A DNA stretch of 64,000 nucleotides from Primorskyibacter flagellatus (GCF_900176485.1 NZ_FWYD01000001.1:548492-612491); one strand, 5' to 3'; positions 45,900 to 55,201 are shown, counted from the stretch's first letter. Program-made: numbers and translations. The notes: generated from the sequence alone by a model not told the origin.

Positions 45900-48122
45900 A
45901 TGTCCCTGACAAACCCCGAAGACAGCCTGGAGCGGCAGAACGAGAAGCTGCTCAAGATCTCGGAATCGTTGATGCGCCGGGTCGAATACGGTGCCTCGCA
46001 TTCAAGCGCCGCCTATGCGCAATTCGAGCGCGCGGCGCTACTCGAAAAACAGGTCCGCGAGCGCACCACGCAGCTGGAAAAGACGCTGGATCTTCTTCAC
46101 GATTCAAACGCCCGGCTGGCGCAGGCCAACCTTGAAACAGAGGCCGCGCGGTCCAACCTCGCCAATGCCATCGAGACGGTCCATGAAGGGTTCGCCCTGT
46201 TTGATTCCGACGACATCATGGTGATGTGCAACTCTCGGTTTTGCCGTGACTTCGTTGATATGCTGGACATGCTGCATCCCGGCCTGCCCTTTGCCGTATA
46301 TGTCGACAGGATCAGCCGCTCGCCACATCTGGCATTGCCCGAAGGCGAATCCTCGGCCCGCTGGGCCGCGCGTCGCATACGTCGCCATCAGGACCGGCAT
46401 GTGATGTTCAACGCACAGCTGACCGGCGATCGCTGGCTTCAGGTCAGCGAACATCGCACCACCAATGGTGGGACGGTCATTCTGCAAACAGATGTGACTG
46501 ACATCCTGCGGCTGGAACGTCAGGCGCGCGACCGGTTGAAGGACAAGCAAGCGCAGATGATTCACGCGACGCTGGACCATCTTAACCAAGGGGTCTGCAT
46601 CTTCGATGAAGAGGCACAGCTTGTCGGATGGAACTTCAAGATCGGCGCGCTCCTGTCGCTGCCGGCCCGCCGCCTGCATCTGGGCGCGTCCTTCCCGGTC
46701 TTGCTGGCCCATATCGACGGAGAGCTTGCCTTTTCCAAAGGCATTGACCGCGACGGGTTTCGCGATTGGGCGCTGTCAAAGGCCCATCGCCCTCCGATCT
46801 CTTTCGAAGTGACCCATTCCGAAGGCATGGTGCTGCATATTTTTGGTCGCGAAATGCCCGACCGCGGCTTTGTCATCAGCTGCACCGATATCACCGCCGA
46901 ACGAGAAGCGGCGCACCGGCTGACCGAGATGAACGAGGATCTTGAACAACGGGTGATGGAACGCACCCTGGAGCTTGAGGATGCGCTGAACGCGGCTGAA
47001 CGGGCCAATGCGTCAAAGTCGCGCTTTGTCGCCGCTGCCAGCCATGACCTGTTGCAACCGCTGTCCGCCGCCAAGCTGTTCATCTCGTCGCTTGCGGACA
47101 AATCCGCCGGGGACAGCGACCGCGCAATTCTGGAAAAGGCTGAAAGCGCGCTGTCGGGTGCCGAAAAGATCATCGACGCCTTGCTTGATATTTCCAAACT
47201 TGAATCGGGGCGGATATCATTCGATGTACGGCCCATGGCGCTGAGTGAGATTTTTCGGCCTCTGCGCGATGAGATGGGCATACTCGCTGCGCGCAAAGGT
47301 CTGGATCTGCGCATTGTCGACAGTAGTCTGGTGGTCGAAAGCGACCCGTCCTATCTACGGCGGATCCTGCAAAATCTTCTGGGAAATGCCATCCGCTACA
47401 CGTCGACAGGGCGGGTCGTGATGGGCGTGCGTCGCCGCGAAGGTGGTGCCCGGATCGAGGTTTGGGATACCGGCGCGGGCATTGCAAAACATGATCAAAA
47501 TTCCATCTTCGAAGAATTTCGGCGGCTCGACACCACTGCCAGCACCAATGAGGGGCTGGGGCTGGGGCTTGCGATCGTCGAGCGCGCCTGCATCAAGCTG
47601 GGCCATCCGCTGGGCCTGTGGTCGGAACCGGGGCGCGGCAGTTGCTTTATGGTGAATGTGCCGGTGGCGTCGCTGCCCCATCACGTCACCAGCACTGCCC
47701 GTCCCACTCCGCGGCCGCTGCGATTGGCACAATCTGGTCTGATTGTTCTGTTGGTCGAAAATGACCCGGCATTGCGCCGCGCCATCACCATTCTTATCGA
47801 AAGCTGGGGTGTCAGCGTAATCGAAGCGACGGATGCGGCCAGCGCGCTGGATCTGCTGGACGATCTGGAAATCACGCCCGATGCCCTCTTGCTGGACTAC
47901 CAGCTTGGGCGCGGCATGAACGGGGTCGAACTTTACGACGCGATCACCGCCCGGTTCGGGCCGCTGCCCGGCTCGATTATTTCAGCGAACCGCACTGAAC
48001 CACTGGATCAGTTCTGCATGGCGCGCGGCTTGGAGTTTCTGCCAAAACCGCTCGACCGGCACAGGCTGAGTGCCGTTCTGGACGCCGCAGCCACCAGCCG
48101 GGCACAAGCGGCGGAAGGCTGA
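45900..48122 (+). CDS. PAS-containing hybrid histidine kinase (NahK/ErcS'-like)
   Basis: A 740-residue soluble hybrid kinase. An N-terminal coiled coil (residues about 10-85) and two PAS-like domains lead to HisKA. The phospho-His is in AAASHDLLQPLSAAK near residue 383. An HATPase domain follows (NLLGNAIRYTSTGR, GLGLGLAIVERA), and a C-terminal receiver carries its Asp in ALLLDYQLGRGMNG. No membrane segment is seen, so it senses internally, possibly via the FIST protein. Similar kinases control ethanol oxidation in pseudomonads; that role here is inference. Confidence 0.88.
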   Translation: MSLTNPEDSLERQNEKLLKISESLMRRVEYGASHSSAAYAQFERAALLEKQVRERTTQLEKTLDLLHDSNARLAQANLETEAARSNLANAIETVHEGFALFDSDDIMVMCNSRFCRDFVDMLDMLHPGLPFAVYVDRISRSPHLALPEGESSARWAARRIRRHQDRHVMFNAQLTGDRWLQVSEHRTTNGGTVILQTDVTDILRLERQARDRLKDKQAQMIHATLDHLNQGVCIFDEEAQLVGWNFKIGALLSLPARRLHLGASFPVLLAHIDGELAFSKGIDRDGFRDWALSKAHRPPISFEVTHSEGMVLHIFGREMPDRGFVISCTDITAEREAAHRLTEMNEDLEQRVMERTLELEDALNAAERANASKSRFVAAASHDLLQPLSAAKLFISSLADKSAGDSDRAILEKAESALSGAEKIIDALLDISKLESGRISFDVRPMALSEIFRPLRDEMGILAARKGLDLRIVDSSLVVESDPSYLRRILQNLLGNAIRYTSTGRVVMGVRRREGGARIEVWDTGAGIAKHDQNSIFEEFRRLDTTASTNEGLGLGLAIVERACIKLGHPLGLWSEPGRGSCFMVNVPVASLPHHVTSTARPTPRPLRLAQSGLIVLLVENDPALRRAITILIESWGVSVIEATDAASALDLLDDLEITPDALLLDYQLGRGMNGVELYDAITARFGPLPGSIISANRTEPLDQFCMARGLEFLPKPLDRHRLSAVLDAAATSRAQAAEG

Positions 48123-48204
48123 CGCCGCCTGTTTGCAAATGCGCTTCGCCTGGGATCGCCCCAAGCGCCAACAGACCAGAAACGGCACCACCCCGGCCCG
48201 GCCT

Positions 48205-49494
48205 TTAGCGCGCGATGACAATATCTGCACGCAGACCGCCCAGTTTGGCACTTTCGCCCAGTCTCAATATGCCGCCATGCGAGCGCGCGACATCTGCCGC
48301 AATCGCAAGTCCCAGCCCCACACCGGAACCGCGATCCTGATTGCGCGCTGGATCCAGACGCACGAACGGCTTGATCGCATGCTCGCGCCGGTCCGCAGGA
48401 ATACCCGGCCCGTCATCCTCGACCCGAAAACGCAGGGATTTCCCGGTCAGCGCGACAGACACCTCAGCCCGACTACCGTAGCGCACAGCGTTGTTGATCA
48501 GGTTCTCAACCGCCCGTTTGATCGCCATCGGCCGCAGCGCGACCTCACCCGAACCTTCGACCTCTGTAAGGGTCACATCCTTGCCGCCGCGACGCGCGTC
48601 CTCGACCAGTTGCCCGACCAGCGCCACCGGGTCGACGGGTTCCGCGCTGGTCTTGCCGACATCGTCGCGCGCGAAATCAAGAAAGGCATCAACCAGCCGC
48701 TCCATGTCCTGCACATCCCGCTCCAGCGGCGCGGCATCCTTCTCGTCGAGCATCGACAACCCCAGCTTCATCCGGGTCAACGGAGTGCGCAGATCGTGGC
48801 TGACCCCGGACAGCATCATGGTGCGCTGTTCGATCTGTCGTTCGATCCGCGCGCGCATGTCCAGAAACGCATGGCCAGCGGCCCGAACCTCGACGGCACC
48901 CGCTGGTTGATAAGGCATCGCCCTGCCCCGACCGAACGCCTGACTGACCTCTGCAAGACGCGTGATCGGGCGCAACTGGTTGCGCAGGTAGAGATAGGCA
49001 ATCACCGTCATCAACACGCCGAAGATTACCATGTTGACCAATAGCTGATGCGGGTTCTCCGCAGAGGCGCGCAACCGGCTGAAGTCGATCGCTACGGGTC
49101 CTTCCGGACCGTCCGCATAGACAGTGACCAGCCGATCGGTCGGCAAATCGACCGCCCGTATGCGCGGCACTTTTTCCGTCAAAGTCCGGATAACGACGAT
49201 GCCGGAAAAATCGTACCACCTGCGTTGACTGGCCGGCGGCACCTCTGTTGACGCCACTTGCCTCACATCGAATGACAGCGCCTGAGACAGGGGTCTTTCA
49301 CCGCCTGCATCGAGAATCAGGTTCAGCTCGCGCGCAACGGCCGTGCTCATCTGAAGACTGACGCCTTCAAAATGCCGCTGGATGAACACGATGGACACCA
49401 CAAGTTGCAGCGTGACAACCGGCAACACCAGGATCAATAAGGCACGGCCATACAGGCCGCGCGGCATATAGTGTTTGAGCCAGCGGAACGACAT
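48205..49494 (-). CDS. EnvZ-like membrane sensor histidine kinase
   Basis: A 429-residue sensor kinase. Two membrane segments (ALLILVLPVVTLQLVVSIVF, residues about 15-35, and LLVNMVIFGVLMTVIAYLYL near 160-180) bracket a periplasmic domain. HAMP, HisKA (SGVSHDLRTPLTRMK) and HATPase (NLINNAVRYGS, GVGLGLAIAADVARS) follow. It is OmpR-type, but no response regulator gene is in reach. ATG 49494 is preferred over an in-frame start at 49524. It is divergent from the hydrolase gene. Confidence 0.88.
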   Translation of the reverse strand: MSFRWLKHYMPRGLYGRALLILVLPVVTLQLVVSIVFIQRHFEGVSLQMSTAVARELNLILDAGGERPLSQALSFDVRQVASTEVPPASQRRWYDFSGIVVIRTLTEKVPRIRAVDLPTDRLVTVYADGPEGPVAIDFSRLRASAENPHQLLVNMVIFGVLMTVIAYLYLRNQLRPITRLAEVSQAFGRGRAMPYQPAGAVEVRAAGHAFLDMRARIERQIEQRTMMLSGVSHDLRTPLTRMKLGLSMLDEKDAAPLERDVQDMERLVDAFLDFARDDVGKTSAEPVDPVALVGQLVEDARRGGKDVTLTEVEGSGEVALRPMAIKRAVENLINNAVRYGSRAEVSVALTGKSLRFRVEDDGPGIPADRREHAIKPFVRLDPARNQDRGSGVGLGLAIAADVARSHGGILRLGESAKLGGLRADIVIAR

Positions 49495-49545
49495 GGCTAA
49501 ACCTACCCCGGACCCGATCCGCATACCATGCCGAAAGAGACGACC

Positions 49546-50460
49546 ATGCCGGACCCCGATCCCAGTTTTCGCCCAATACCCGGTTTTGCCGAAACGTTGC
49601 AGCCCGGCCTGCGCCGTATCGTCGCGAACAACCCCTCACCGATGACCTTTCGCGGAACCAACACCTATTTGCTTGGCACGGATGATCTGGCGGTGATTGA
49701 TCCCGGCCCCAATGACACAGCCCATCTACGGACGATTCTGGGATCCGTTGGCCCGGATCAGCGCATCAGTCACATCTTCGTCACCCATGCACATCTTGAT
49801 CACTCCCCTTTGGCACGCCCTCTGGCCGCGGCCACGCGCGCCCCGGTGCTCGCCTTCGGGGACGCACGCTCAGGGCGCAGCGCCGTGATGCAACAGTTGG
49901 TGGCGCGGGGGTTCACCAGCGGCGGAGAGGGCGTGGAGACAGAATTCGTTCCGGATATTTGCCTGCCAGACGGCGCGCAGGTCTCAGGCAATGGGTGGCG
50001 CATTACGGCGCTTCACACGCCCGGCCATTTCGGCAATCATCTGTGCTATGCTTCAGAGGATTTTCTGTTTTCCGGCGATCTGGTTATGGGCTGGGCATCG
50101 TCCCTGGTGTCCCCACCCGACGGAGACCTCACGGATTTCATGGCGTCCTGTCAACGCCTCGCACAAATGCCCTGGAATCGGTTTTACCCCGGTCACGGTG
50201 CCGCGATAGAACAGCCTCATACCCGTCTGGAGTGGCTGCTGAAGCATCGCAAAGACCGCGAAACGGCCATTCTGAACGCTCTCAAGATGGGTCCAGACAC
50301 CGCACACGGCCTTACCTCCCGCATCTACACCGATATTCCCACCAAGCTCATCCCCGCTGCCGAACGCAATGTTTTGGCGCATCTTATTGATCTTAAATCA
50401 AAATCACGCGTTCATCATGTGCAAGAGCTTCACAGCGACAGCACATTTCTGCTCGTTTGA
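49546..50460 (+). CDS. Metallo-beta-lactamase fold hydrolase (LACTB2-like)
   Basis: A 304-residue hydrolase. The zinc motif is THAHLDHS near residue 85, with downstream ligands in HTPGHFGNH and FSGDLVMG. The C-terminal helical part (LKHRKDRETAILNAL) matches LACTB2-like proteins, whose members act on RNA or thioesters. ATG 49546 follows GAGACG; ATG 49528 is an alternative. It precedes the tRNA-Asn gene by 80 bp. Substrate unknown. Confidence 0.88.
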   Translation: MPDPDPSFRPIPGFAETLQPGLRRIVANNPSPMTFRGTNTYLLGTDDLAVIDPGPNDTAHLRTILGSVGPDQRISHIFVTHAHLDHSPLARPLAAATRAPVLAFGDARSGRSAVMQQLVARGFTSGGEGVETEFVPDICLPDGAQVSGNGWRITALHTPGHFGNHLCYASEDFLFSGDLVMGWASSLVSPPDGDLTDFMASCQRLAQMPWNRFYPGHGAAIEQPHTRLEWLLKHRKDRETAILNALKMGPDTAHGLTSRIYTDIPTKLIPAAERNVLAHLIDLKSKSRVHHVQELHSDSTFLLV

Positions 50461-50540
50461 AACTTTTCTGACATTTTCAGCGATTGCAGCGACAATCCCT
50501 CTGGACGCCCTCTGCCCAGGTTGCTATATCCGCCCCGTGT

Positions 50541-50615
50541 TCCGGCGTAGCTCAGCGGTAGAGCAGTTGACTGTTAATCAATTGGTCGTAGGTTCGATCC
50601 CTACCGCCGGAGCCA
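50541..50615 (+). tRNA. tRNA-Asn (GTT)
   Basis: A 75-nt tRNA with encoded CCA. The acceptor stem TCCGGCG pairs with CGCCGGA. D-arm, anticodon arm with GTT (50573-50575) and T-arm with GGTTCGATCC are all present. The 3' end is the integration target for the island that follows. Confidence 0.97.
50600..50615. repeat. Left attachment site (att) in the tRNA-Asn 3' end
   Basis: CCTACCGCCGGAGCCA, the last 16 bases of the tRNA including CCA, is repeated exactly at 53678-53693. This is the mark of integrase-mediated insertion at a tRNA 3' end. Confidence 0.85.
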
Positions 50616-50617
50616 TA

Positions 50618-50640
50618 AAATTCAATAAGATATTGAATTT
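50618..50640 (+). terminator. AT-rich hairpin directly after tRNA-Asn
   Basis: AAATTCAATA and TATTGAATTT flank AGA. It is followed by further T-rich sequence. It lies three bases past the tRNA and may end its transcript. It belongs to the inserted DNA, so the tRNA now uses an island-borne terminator. Confidence 0.5.
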
Positions 50641-50875
50641 TATTGAGTTTATATATTTTGCTTGACTTGACCCATCCAAGAACCCACCCAAGGCAACAGC
50701 GTTTTTTCTCAGGATGAACTCGATTGCGCATGGATGCTTCTGCGTTATACCTCCCCGAACGTTATAGTCGGCAGTTGTAAGCGAGCGAGCTCGCGAGAAG
50801 ATTTAGCGGCATCTCCGCGCAATTATCGTCGATAGTTGAGGTAATTAAAGGGTGTCACGAGCCGCGCCCTGTGTC
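50641..50875. other. Non-coding left end of the island
   Basis: No gene is seen in this 235-bp stretch between the tRNA-proximal hairpin and the exonuclease stop. A short GAGCGAGCTCGCGAG-like palindrome lies near 50783-50797. Confidence 0.4.
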
Positions 50876-51391
50876 TCAGTATTGCTGAGCTTTGCGCCAG
50901 GCCCTGACAAGTCGGGCGCTATCCGGACCCGCGCGATGCGGTGCTGGATGCCGCCCAAGGTATTCGTAAAGCATATCAAGCGCCAGTCCCGAAAAATGTG
51001 CGAATGAAACACAGTGATAGTCCTCGACCTCCGGCACGCTGGCGCACCCACCGGCCTGCAACAACCTTGAGAGCCAGCGTGCATCGAACTCGGGCGCATC
51101 TGACAAGGGCACTTTTCCCTCCAAACGCTCGAGAAATTCATCGACAACCGTAGACGCGGTGGGGGCGTAGTGCAAAGCTTCAAGTGCAAGTCCGTGCACA
51201 GCGGCACTCTGCGTAGACCAGGCGGAGAGGTTCCAATCCAGAGCGGGCCGGATCAACGAGCTCCAAGTGTGCACAATGTCATCTTTCAGCCAGGAAAGGC
51301 CGATTTCGATGGGCCAGCTATCCGGCGCAAGACTCGAAGCTTCGAAATCCAAGGCAGCATAGGCCTCGATATCAGTTGTTTTTTTCATCAT
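50876..51391 (-). CDS. DEDDh 3'-5' exonuclease domain protein
   Basis: A 171-residue protein of the DnaQ/RNase T-like exonuclease fold. Exo I is ALDFEASSL with D15 and E17, Exo II is in FDARWLSRLL, and Exo III is HRAGPDSARLVRAW with the His and Asp of the DEDDh type. It would remove 3' nucleotides from DNA or RNA with two metal ions. AGGGTGAG precedes ATG 51391; ATG 51388 is also possible. It is divergent from the HARE-HTH gene within the small island. Its role, perhaps defence or repair, is inferred. Confidence 0.78.
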   Translation of the reverse strand: MMKKTTDIEAYAALDFEASSLAPDSWPIEIGLSWLKDDIVHTWSSLIRPALDWNLSAWSTQSAAVHGLALEALHYAPTASTVVDEFLERLEGKVPLSDAPEFDARWLSRLLQAGGCASVPEVEDYHCVSFAHFSGLALDMLYEYLGRHPAPHRAGPDSARLVRAWRKAQQY

Positions 51392-51400
51392 GTGTCTCAC

Positions 51401-51638
51401 CCTGTGAAAACTGCATTGATGACGAAGTTGGCCATAAGGTTTCGGAACGAAGAAATATGAACCTGATTGCCCAGTAGAAGAAGGCGTCTTGGTTCAAGCG
51501 GGTATAATCAGTATGTAGAGCTTTCAGCTATACGCTGCGGATGCTCAGTTAAGGTGGCACCAGCGAGGTTACAGAGAACGGCGGATTATCATTGCAGCTC
51601 TCTGCAGCAACCTACATTATGTCCTCGGAGGTGCGGGC
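51401..51638. promoter_or_regulatory. Divergent intergenic region in the island
   Basis: This 238-bp spacer separates the leftward exonuclease from the rightward HARE-HTH gene, so it should contain promoters for both. TATAAT at 51506-51511 could serve the rightward gene. No operator-like repeat is obvious. Confidence 0.4.
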
Positions 51639-52622
51639 TTGGATTCCTACTTGCAGATTGCGCAGACGGGGCTGAGATCGGCGCGCCGCCCGATGGGGGC
51701 GAAGGCTATTCTCGACGTGGCCTACAAAGCAGGCGTGGTGCCCAACCATCTCTATGGCAAGACGCAGCAGAAAACCTTGCAAGCCCGTCTCAGCGAAGAG
51801 ATCCTCCACCATCGAGAGACCTCACCCTTCTACCGAACCGAACCCGGGCAGTTCTTCCTGACCGAGTTCCTCGATGCCGATGATATCCCAGAGGAGTGGA
51901 AGAAGCCTTTTCCCGCCCGGCGCCGCACACGCGACCTGACAAGAGACAACACCCTTGCGGTGAAGGAGGCGTTCCTCGCCCGCTGGCGACGTTCTCGCGG
52001 CGACGCCAACGCCTTCTTCCAGGCGGCCGAGGCTGAAGACGCAATAGCCTACATGCACCCTAAGGATTTGAAAGGCCGCGGATATTGCTCAACATGGACC
52101 TTTGCGATGGTTGTCAAGGATGATATGACGCTCGCGTACCGCGTGGGTCGCTATCGAGACGATCGCGACCACTTTGCCAAGCGGCGATCAATTGGTTTCC
52201 CTGGTCCGCTAACAGTTGAAGACGTTACATTGTTCTCGCGCGACCATCTCGGCGCCGAGGACAGTGCCGCGGAAGTTTTGATGCAGGATCTCGACCTTTC
52301 CTATACGTCTTTTCATGGCCCTGGGAAACGGCGGCCGGAGATTGAGCGTGTCATGGTTGTGGAGGCAGACAAAGCGCTTGACGTGGTGATCGTTCTGAAG
52401 TGGAACTGTCCCAAATGGTTTGAGCCTACAACGCGGCGGATGTCGCTTAACGAGCCGCACTGGCTTTCAACTTCTATTCCGCATAACGATTTAGACGACT
52501 TCGAACCTTGGAGCTCGATGATTTTGGCAGAATGGGCAGCGGAAGCGGAACGAGAGACAGTTGGCGACCAAACGCATCACACACCAGCAGGCGGCTTTTC
52601 TCGCATTCGAGCTGGCGAGTAA
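51639..52622 (+). CDS. HARE-HTH domain protein (TTG start)
   Basis: A 327-residue protein. The N-terminal 75 residues are a HARE-HTH domain (MGAKAILDVAYKAGVVPNHL and SPFYRTEPGQFFLTEF), a winged-helix module found in restriction, chromatin and DNA-repair proteins. The rest is not recognised; it has RDLTRDNTLAV and a beta-rich middle. The start is TTG at 51639 because GGAGG lies seven bases upstream and ATG 51693 would remove part of the HARE domain. The C-terminus overlaps the next frame. Confidence 0.78.
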   Translation: MDSYLQIAQTGLRSARRPMGAKAILDVAYKAGVVPNHLYGKTQQKTLQARLSEEILHHRETSPFYRTEPGQFFLTEFLDADDIPEEWKKPFPARRRTRDLTRDNTLAVKEAFLARWRRSRGDANAFFQAAEAEDAIAYMHPKDLKGRGYCSTWTFAMVVKDDMTLAYRVGRYRDDRDHFAKRRSIGFPGPLTVEDVTLFSRDHLGAEDSAAEVLMQDLDLSYTSFHGPGKRRPEIERVMVVEADKALDVVIVLKWNCPKWFEPTTRRMSLNEPHWLSTSIPHNDLDDFEPWSSMILAEWAAEAERETVGDQTHHTPAGGFSRIRAGE

Positions 52623-52815
52623 CGACGATCCTCGTCGTCAGAAGGTCGCGCTACAAGAACTCAGCCGCCTCTACCGCATCGGTCATCGGCTCGCACCAGA
52701 GACCGCACCTCGGATCGAACAGCAGGTGGTCGGCCTGACCAGCATGAGCCGCGACCAGAAGGTCGTGCGATGGTGCCTTAATACTCTCGCGCGGCTTGGA
52801 ACCAAGGATACCTGA
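52561..52815 (+). pseudogene. Truncated HEAT-like repeat protein
   Basis: An 84-residue frame that begins with TTG inside the end of the HARE-HTH gene. The sequence RDQKVVRWCLNTLARLG resembles a HEAT repeat, and LQELSRLYRIGHRL another helix pair. It stops where the convergent integrase remnant begins, so it looks like the N-terminal piece of a longer protein cut by deletion. Confidence 0.55.
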
Positions 52816-53537
52816 ACAGCCGGATAGTTTTGTTCCTTGCTGACCTTTGTCGGTGATCCAAGCACTACAGACAAGTTCCCCTGCCATCGAGCCGGGTTTT
52901 CTCCAGTTCGGTATCCATGAACTGTCGAGAAATCGAGGGTGCCCTCGACAATCTGCCTGAGCTTGGTGGCCGTCGGATTTTTCGTCTCCCATATGGGTTT
53001 CAAGACGAACAGCACATTGGCGAGGTCGATGTCTTGGACCAACAAGTCGCCAAGGCTTGGAATGGCATGACGTTCAGCTAAAGAGACCCACTGCTTTCGA
53101 TACTTCTCACCATTGAATTCAGTCGCTTTGGTTTCGGCATACTCGTCGAAAGCTTGCTTGAAAGTTCTTCGTTTTCTTGCTGCCATCAAGAGCTTGGTCT
53201 GTGCCTCCTTCTTTTCGGCCAGCGGGTCGATGCCTTGCTCGAGTTTTGTTCTAAGGTGCCGTGCCTTCTCTCGGGCTTCACCCGGCAGAACGTCTGGATA
53301 TGGACCGAGCCCTAACTCGCGTTTTTTCCTGGCCCGGGTCTGGCTTCCATCAGGTTTTCTTACACTTTGCCATTCACCGAACCTACCGCGGAACACCCAT
53401 GATTTTGCGCCACTCGGACGGATCTGAAGCATCAATCCGCTGATACCTCCAACGGAAACTTTCACTGGACGCTCGCCGCCAGGGTGTCGAAGCCTCTTGA
53501 TTTGTGTAGGCGTAAGTTCTCTTGCTCTCCGTGGCAT
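52683..53537 (-). pseudogene. P4-type tyrosine recombinase, C-terminal half lost
   Basis: The frame from ATG 53537 shows the DUF4102 N-terminal arm (MPRRARELTPTQIKRLRHPG) and the core-binding domain (TFKQAFDEYAETKATEFNGE). It also has the segment VEGTLDFSTVHGYRTGENPARW typical of island integrases of about 400 residues. After roughly 52830 the sequence loses similarity, and the catalytic Arg, HxxR and Tyr are missing. It is therefore inactive. It lies inward of the right att copy, as expected for the integrase of this island. Confidence 0.83.
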
Positions 53538-53757
53538 CTGCCCCCCCAACAATCCACCCAAAATTATGTTCTGTCATGGAACGTCACGAAATCATCTTTC
53601 CGACTATCTCATCTTAACAATATGATTTGGAATGTAAAATTTAACACGATGAAAGACGGTGAAACACTACGTCCGCTCCTACCGCCGGAGCCAATTTACC
53701 AGCTACCCCCTGAAAACATTGAGTTTTCGAGATCCAGATTCGGAGCTCGACGACGAG
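53538..53757. other. Island right end and junction
   Basis: No gene is seen. The stretch holds the integrase upstream region, the right att repeat and the first bases of the next accessory segment. A longer open frame here lacks coding character. Confidence 0.45.
53678..53693. repeat. Right attachment site (att)
   Basis: An exact copy of the last 16 bases of tRNA-Asn (50600-50615), ending GGAGCCA. Flanking bases differ on both sides, so it is a short core repeat and not a longer duplication. Confidence 0.83.
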
Positions 53758-53798
53758 GTGCACAGTTCAGTGCACACGGCGGTGCACAACGCGTGCAC
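53758..53798. repeat. Four GTGCAC palindromes in a row
   Basis: GTGCAC occurs at 53758, 53770, 53782 and 53793, each followed by A, with spacings of 12, 12 and 11 bases. This is close to one helical turn, so a protein could bind all copies on one face. They lie 15 bp before the integrase-like start codon. Confidence 0.7.
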
Positions 53799-53812
53799 AG
53801 GAGGGCATTTCC

Positions 53813-55201
53813 ATGCCCCGGAATCGGAGACTACCACACCACCTCGAAACGCGCCGCGCCGGCTACTACTGGCGCAGACGCCTACCCCGGTCCCTACGGG
53901 ACCGGGGCGCGCCATCGCCTCACCTCTCAGGGAAAGAAAACACGACGGGGCCAAAAAAAGTTTTTTTGTGCTTTTCACTTCGTAGCCATGTCCTCCGCGA
54001 CGCGAAGATACTGGCCCGCCGCCTCACCGAAATGAGCGACCTGGTCTTCGCAGCAGATGCGGAGATGATCATGGCGATACCTGCCCAGTTCCGTGTCCTT
54101 GTAACCCGCCGTCCAAAGTATGCCTGCCGATCCTGCGAAGCTGGCATCGTGCAAGCACCCGCCAAACCGCGCTTGATCGAAGGTGGCATGCCAACCGAGG
54201 CGACAATCGCCAGCGTGATCGTCTCAAAGTATGCCGATCACCTGCCGTTGTATCGCCAAAGCCAAATCTATGCGCGTCAGGGCGTCGACATCGACCGTTC
54301 CACCTTGGCCTTTTGGGTCGGCAAAGCGGCCCATGAGTTGAGGCCCGTCCATGATGCCTTGCTGGTGCATCTCAAAACCTCCAGCAAACTGTTCATGGAT
54401 GAGACACCCGCGCCGGTCCTCAATCCCGGAAGCGGCAAGACCAAGAAGGGTTACTTCTGGGCGCTCGCCCGCGATGACCGCGCATGGAATGGGCCTGAAC
54501 CGCCCGGCGTGGCCTTTACTTATGCGCCTGGACGTTCGGGCAAATACGCATCAGATATTTTGCAGGACTTCAGTGGCATCCTGCAAGTCGACGGCTATGC
54601 CGGATACAATCGCGTGCTTGATCTGCGGGACAATCAACCGATCCAGTTGGCGTACTGCTGGGCGCATGCCCGTCGCAAGCTGTACGAGCTGACCCACAAC
54701 AATGTCGCCCCCATCGCCAAGGAAGGGCTCAAGCAGATCGCAGCCCTCTACAGGATCGAAGCGCAGGCGCGTGGCGCTTCTGCCCAAGAGCGGCTTGCCA
54801 TCCGGAAACAAAAATCCGCATCCAAGATCGTGGCGTTCAAAACCTGGCTGGATCAGGCCAGGTCACTGGTATCCGCAAAATCCCCAACCGGTGAAGCCCT
54901 CAAATACATCGCCAAATACTGGGACGGGCTGATCCTGTTCCTGACAGATGGCCGCATCGAGATGGATAGCAACCCCGTTGAGCGCACAATCCGCCCCATC
55001 GCACTCCAAAGAAAAAACGCACTCTTTGCTGGCCACGACGCAGGTGCGCAAAACTGGGCAATGCTCGCTTCACTCATTGAGACATGCAAATTGAATAGCC
55101 TTGAGCCGCACTGCTATCTGACCGGCGTCCTAACGGCTATCGTCAATGGCCATAAACAAAAGCACATTGACCAGCTACTACCGTGGAACTTCAAAGGCTG
55201 A
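53813..55201 (+). pseudogene. Chimeric frame: integrase N-terminus joined to IS66 TnpC C-terminus
   Basis: A 462-residue open frame made of two unrelated parts. The first about 87 residues (RRAGYYWRRRLP, then DAKILARRLTEMSDLVF) look like the N-terminal arm of a phage-type integrase. From about 54070 it is IS66 transposase TnpC: zinc-finger-like CRSCEAGIV, first Asp in KLFMDETPAPV, second in LQVDGYAGYN, and Glu in NPVERTIRP. The TnpC part keeps its DDE triad but lacks the N-terminal leucine-zipper region. The join is in frame, so a fusion protein could be made, but neither activity is likely. Confidence 0.75.

Larger units (their letters stand above)
50616..53693. mobile_element. 3.1-kb remnant integrative island at tRNA-Asn
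   Basis: The segment is bounded by the 16-bp tRNA-end repeat. It carries a DEDDh exonuclease, a HARE-HTH protein, a cut HEAT-like protein and a decayed P4-type integrase. The deletion between the last two explains its small size. Without a working integrase it is probably immobile. Confidence 0.8.

Noticed and set aside
53758..53798. CRISPR array
   Set aside because: The four repeated units are only six bases with 5-6 base gaps, far too short. No CRISPR array or cas gene is seen anywhere in the window.
53484..54035. 183-residue plus-strand open frame over the island end
   Set aside because: It crosses the att repeat and the GTGCAC array and has no coding character or ribosome site.
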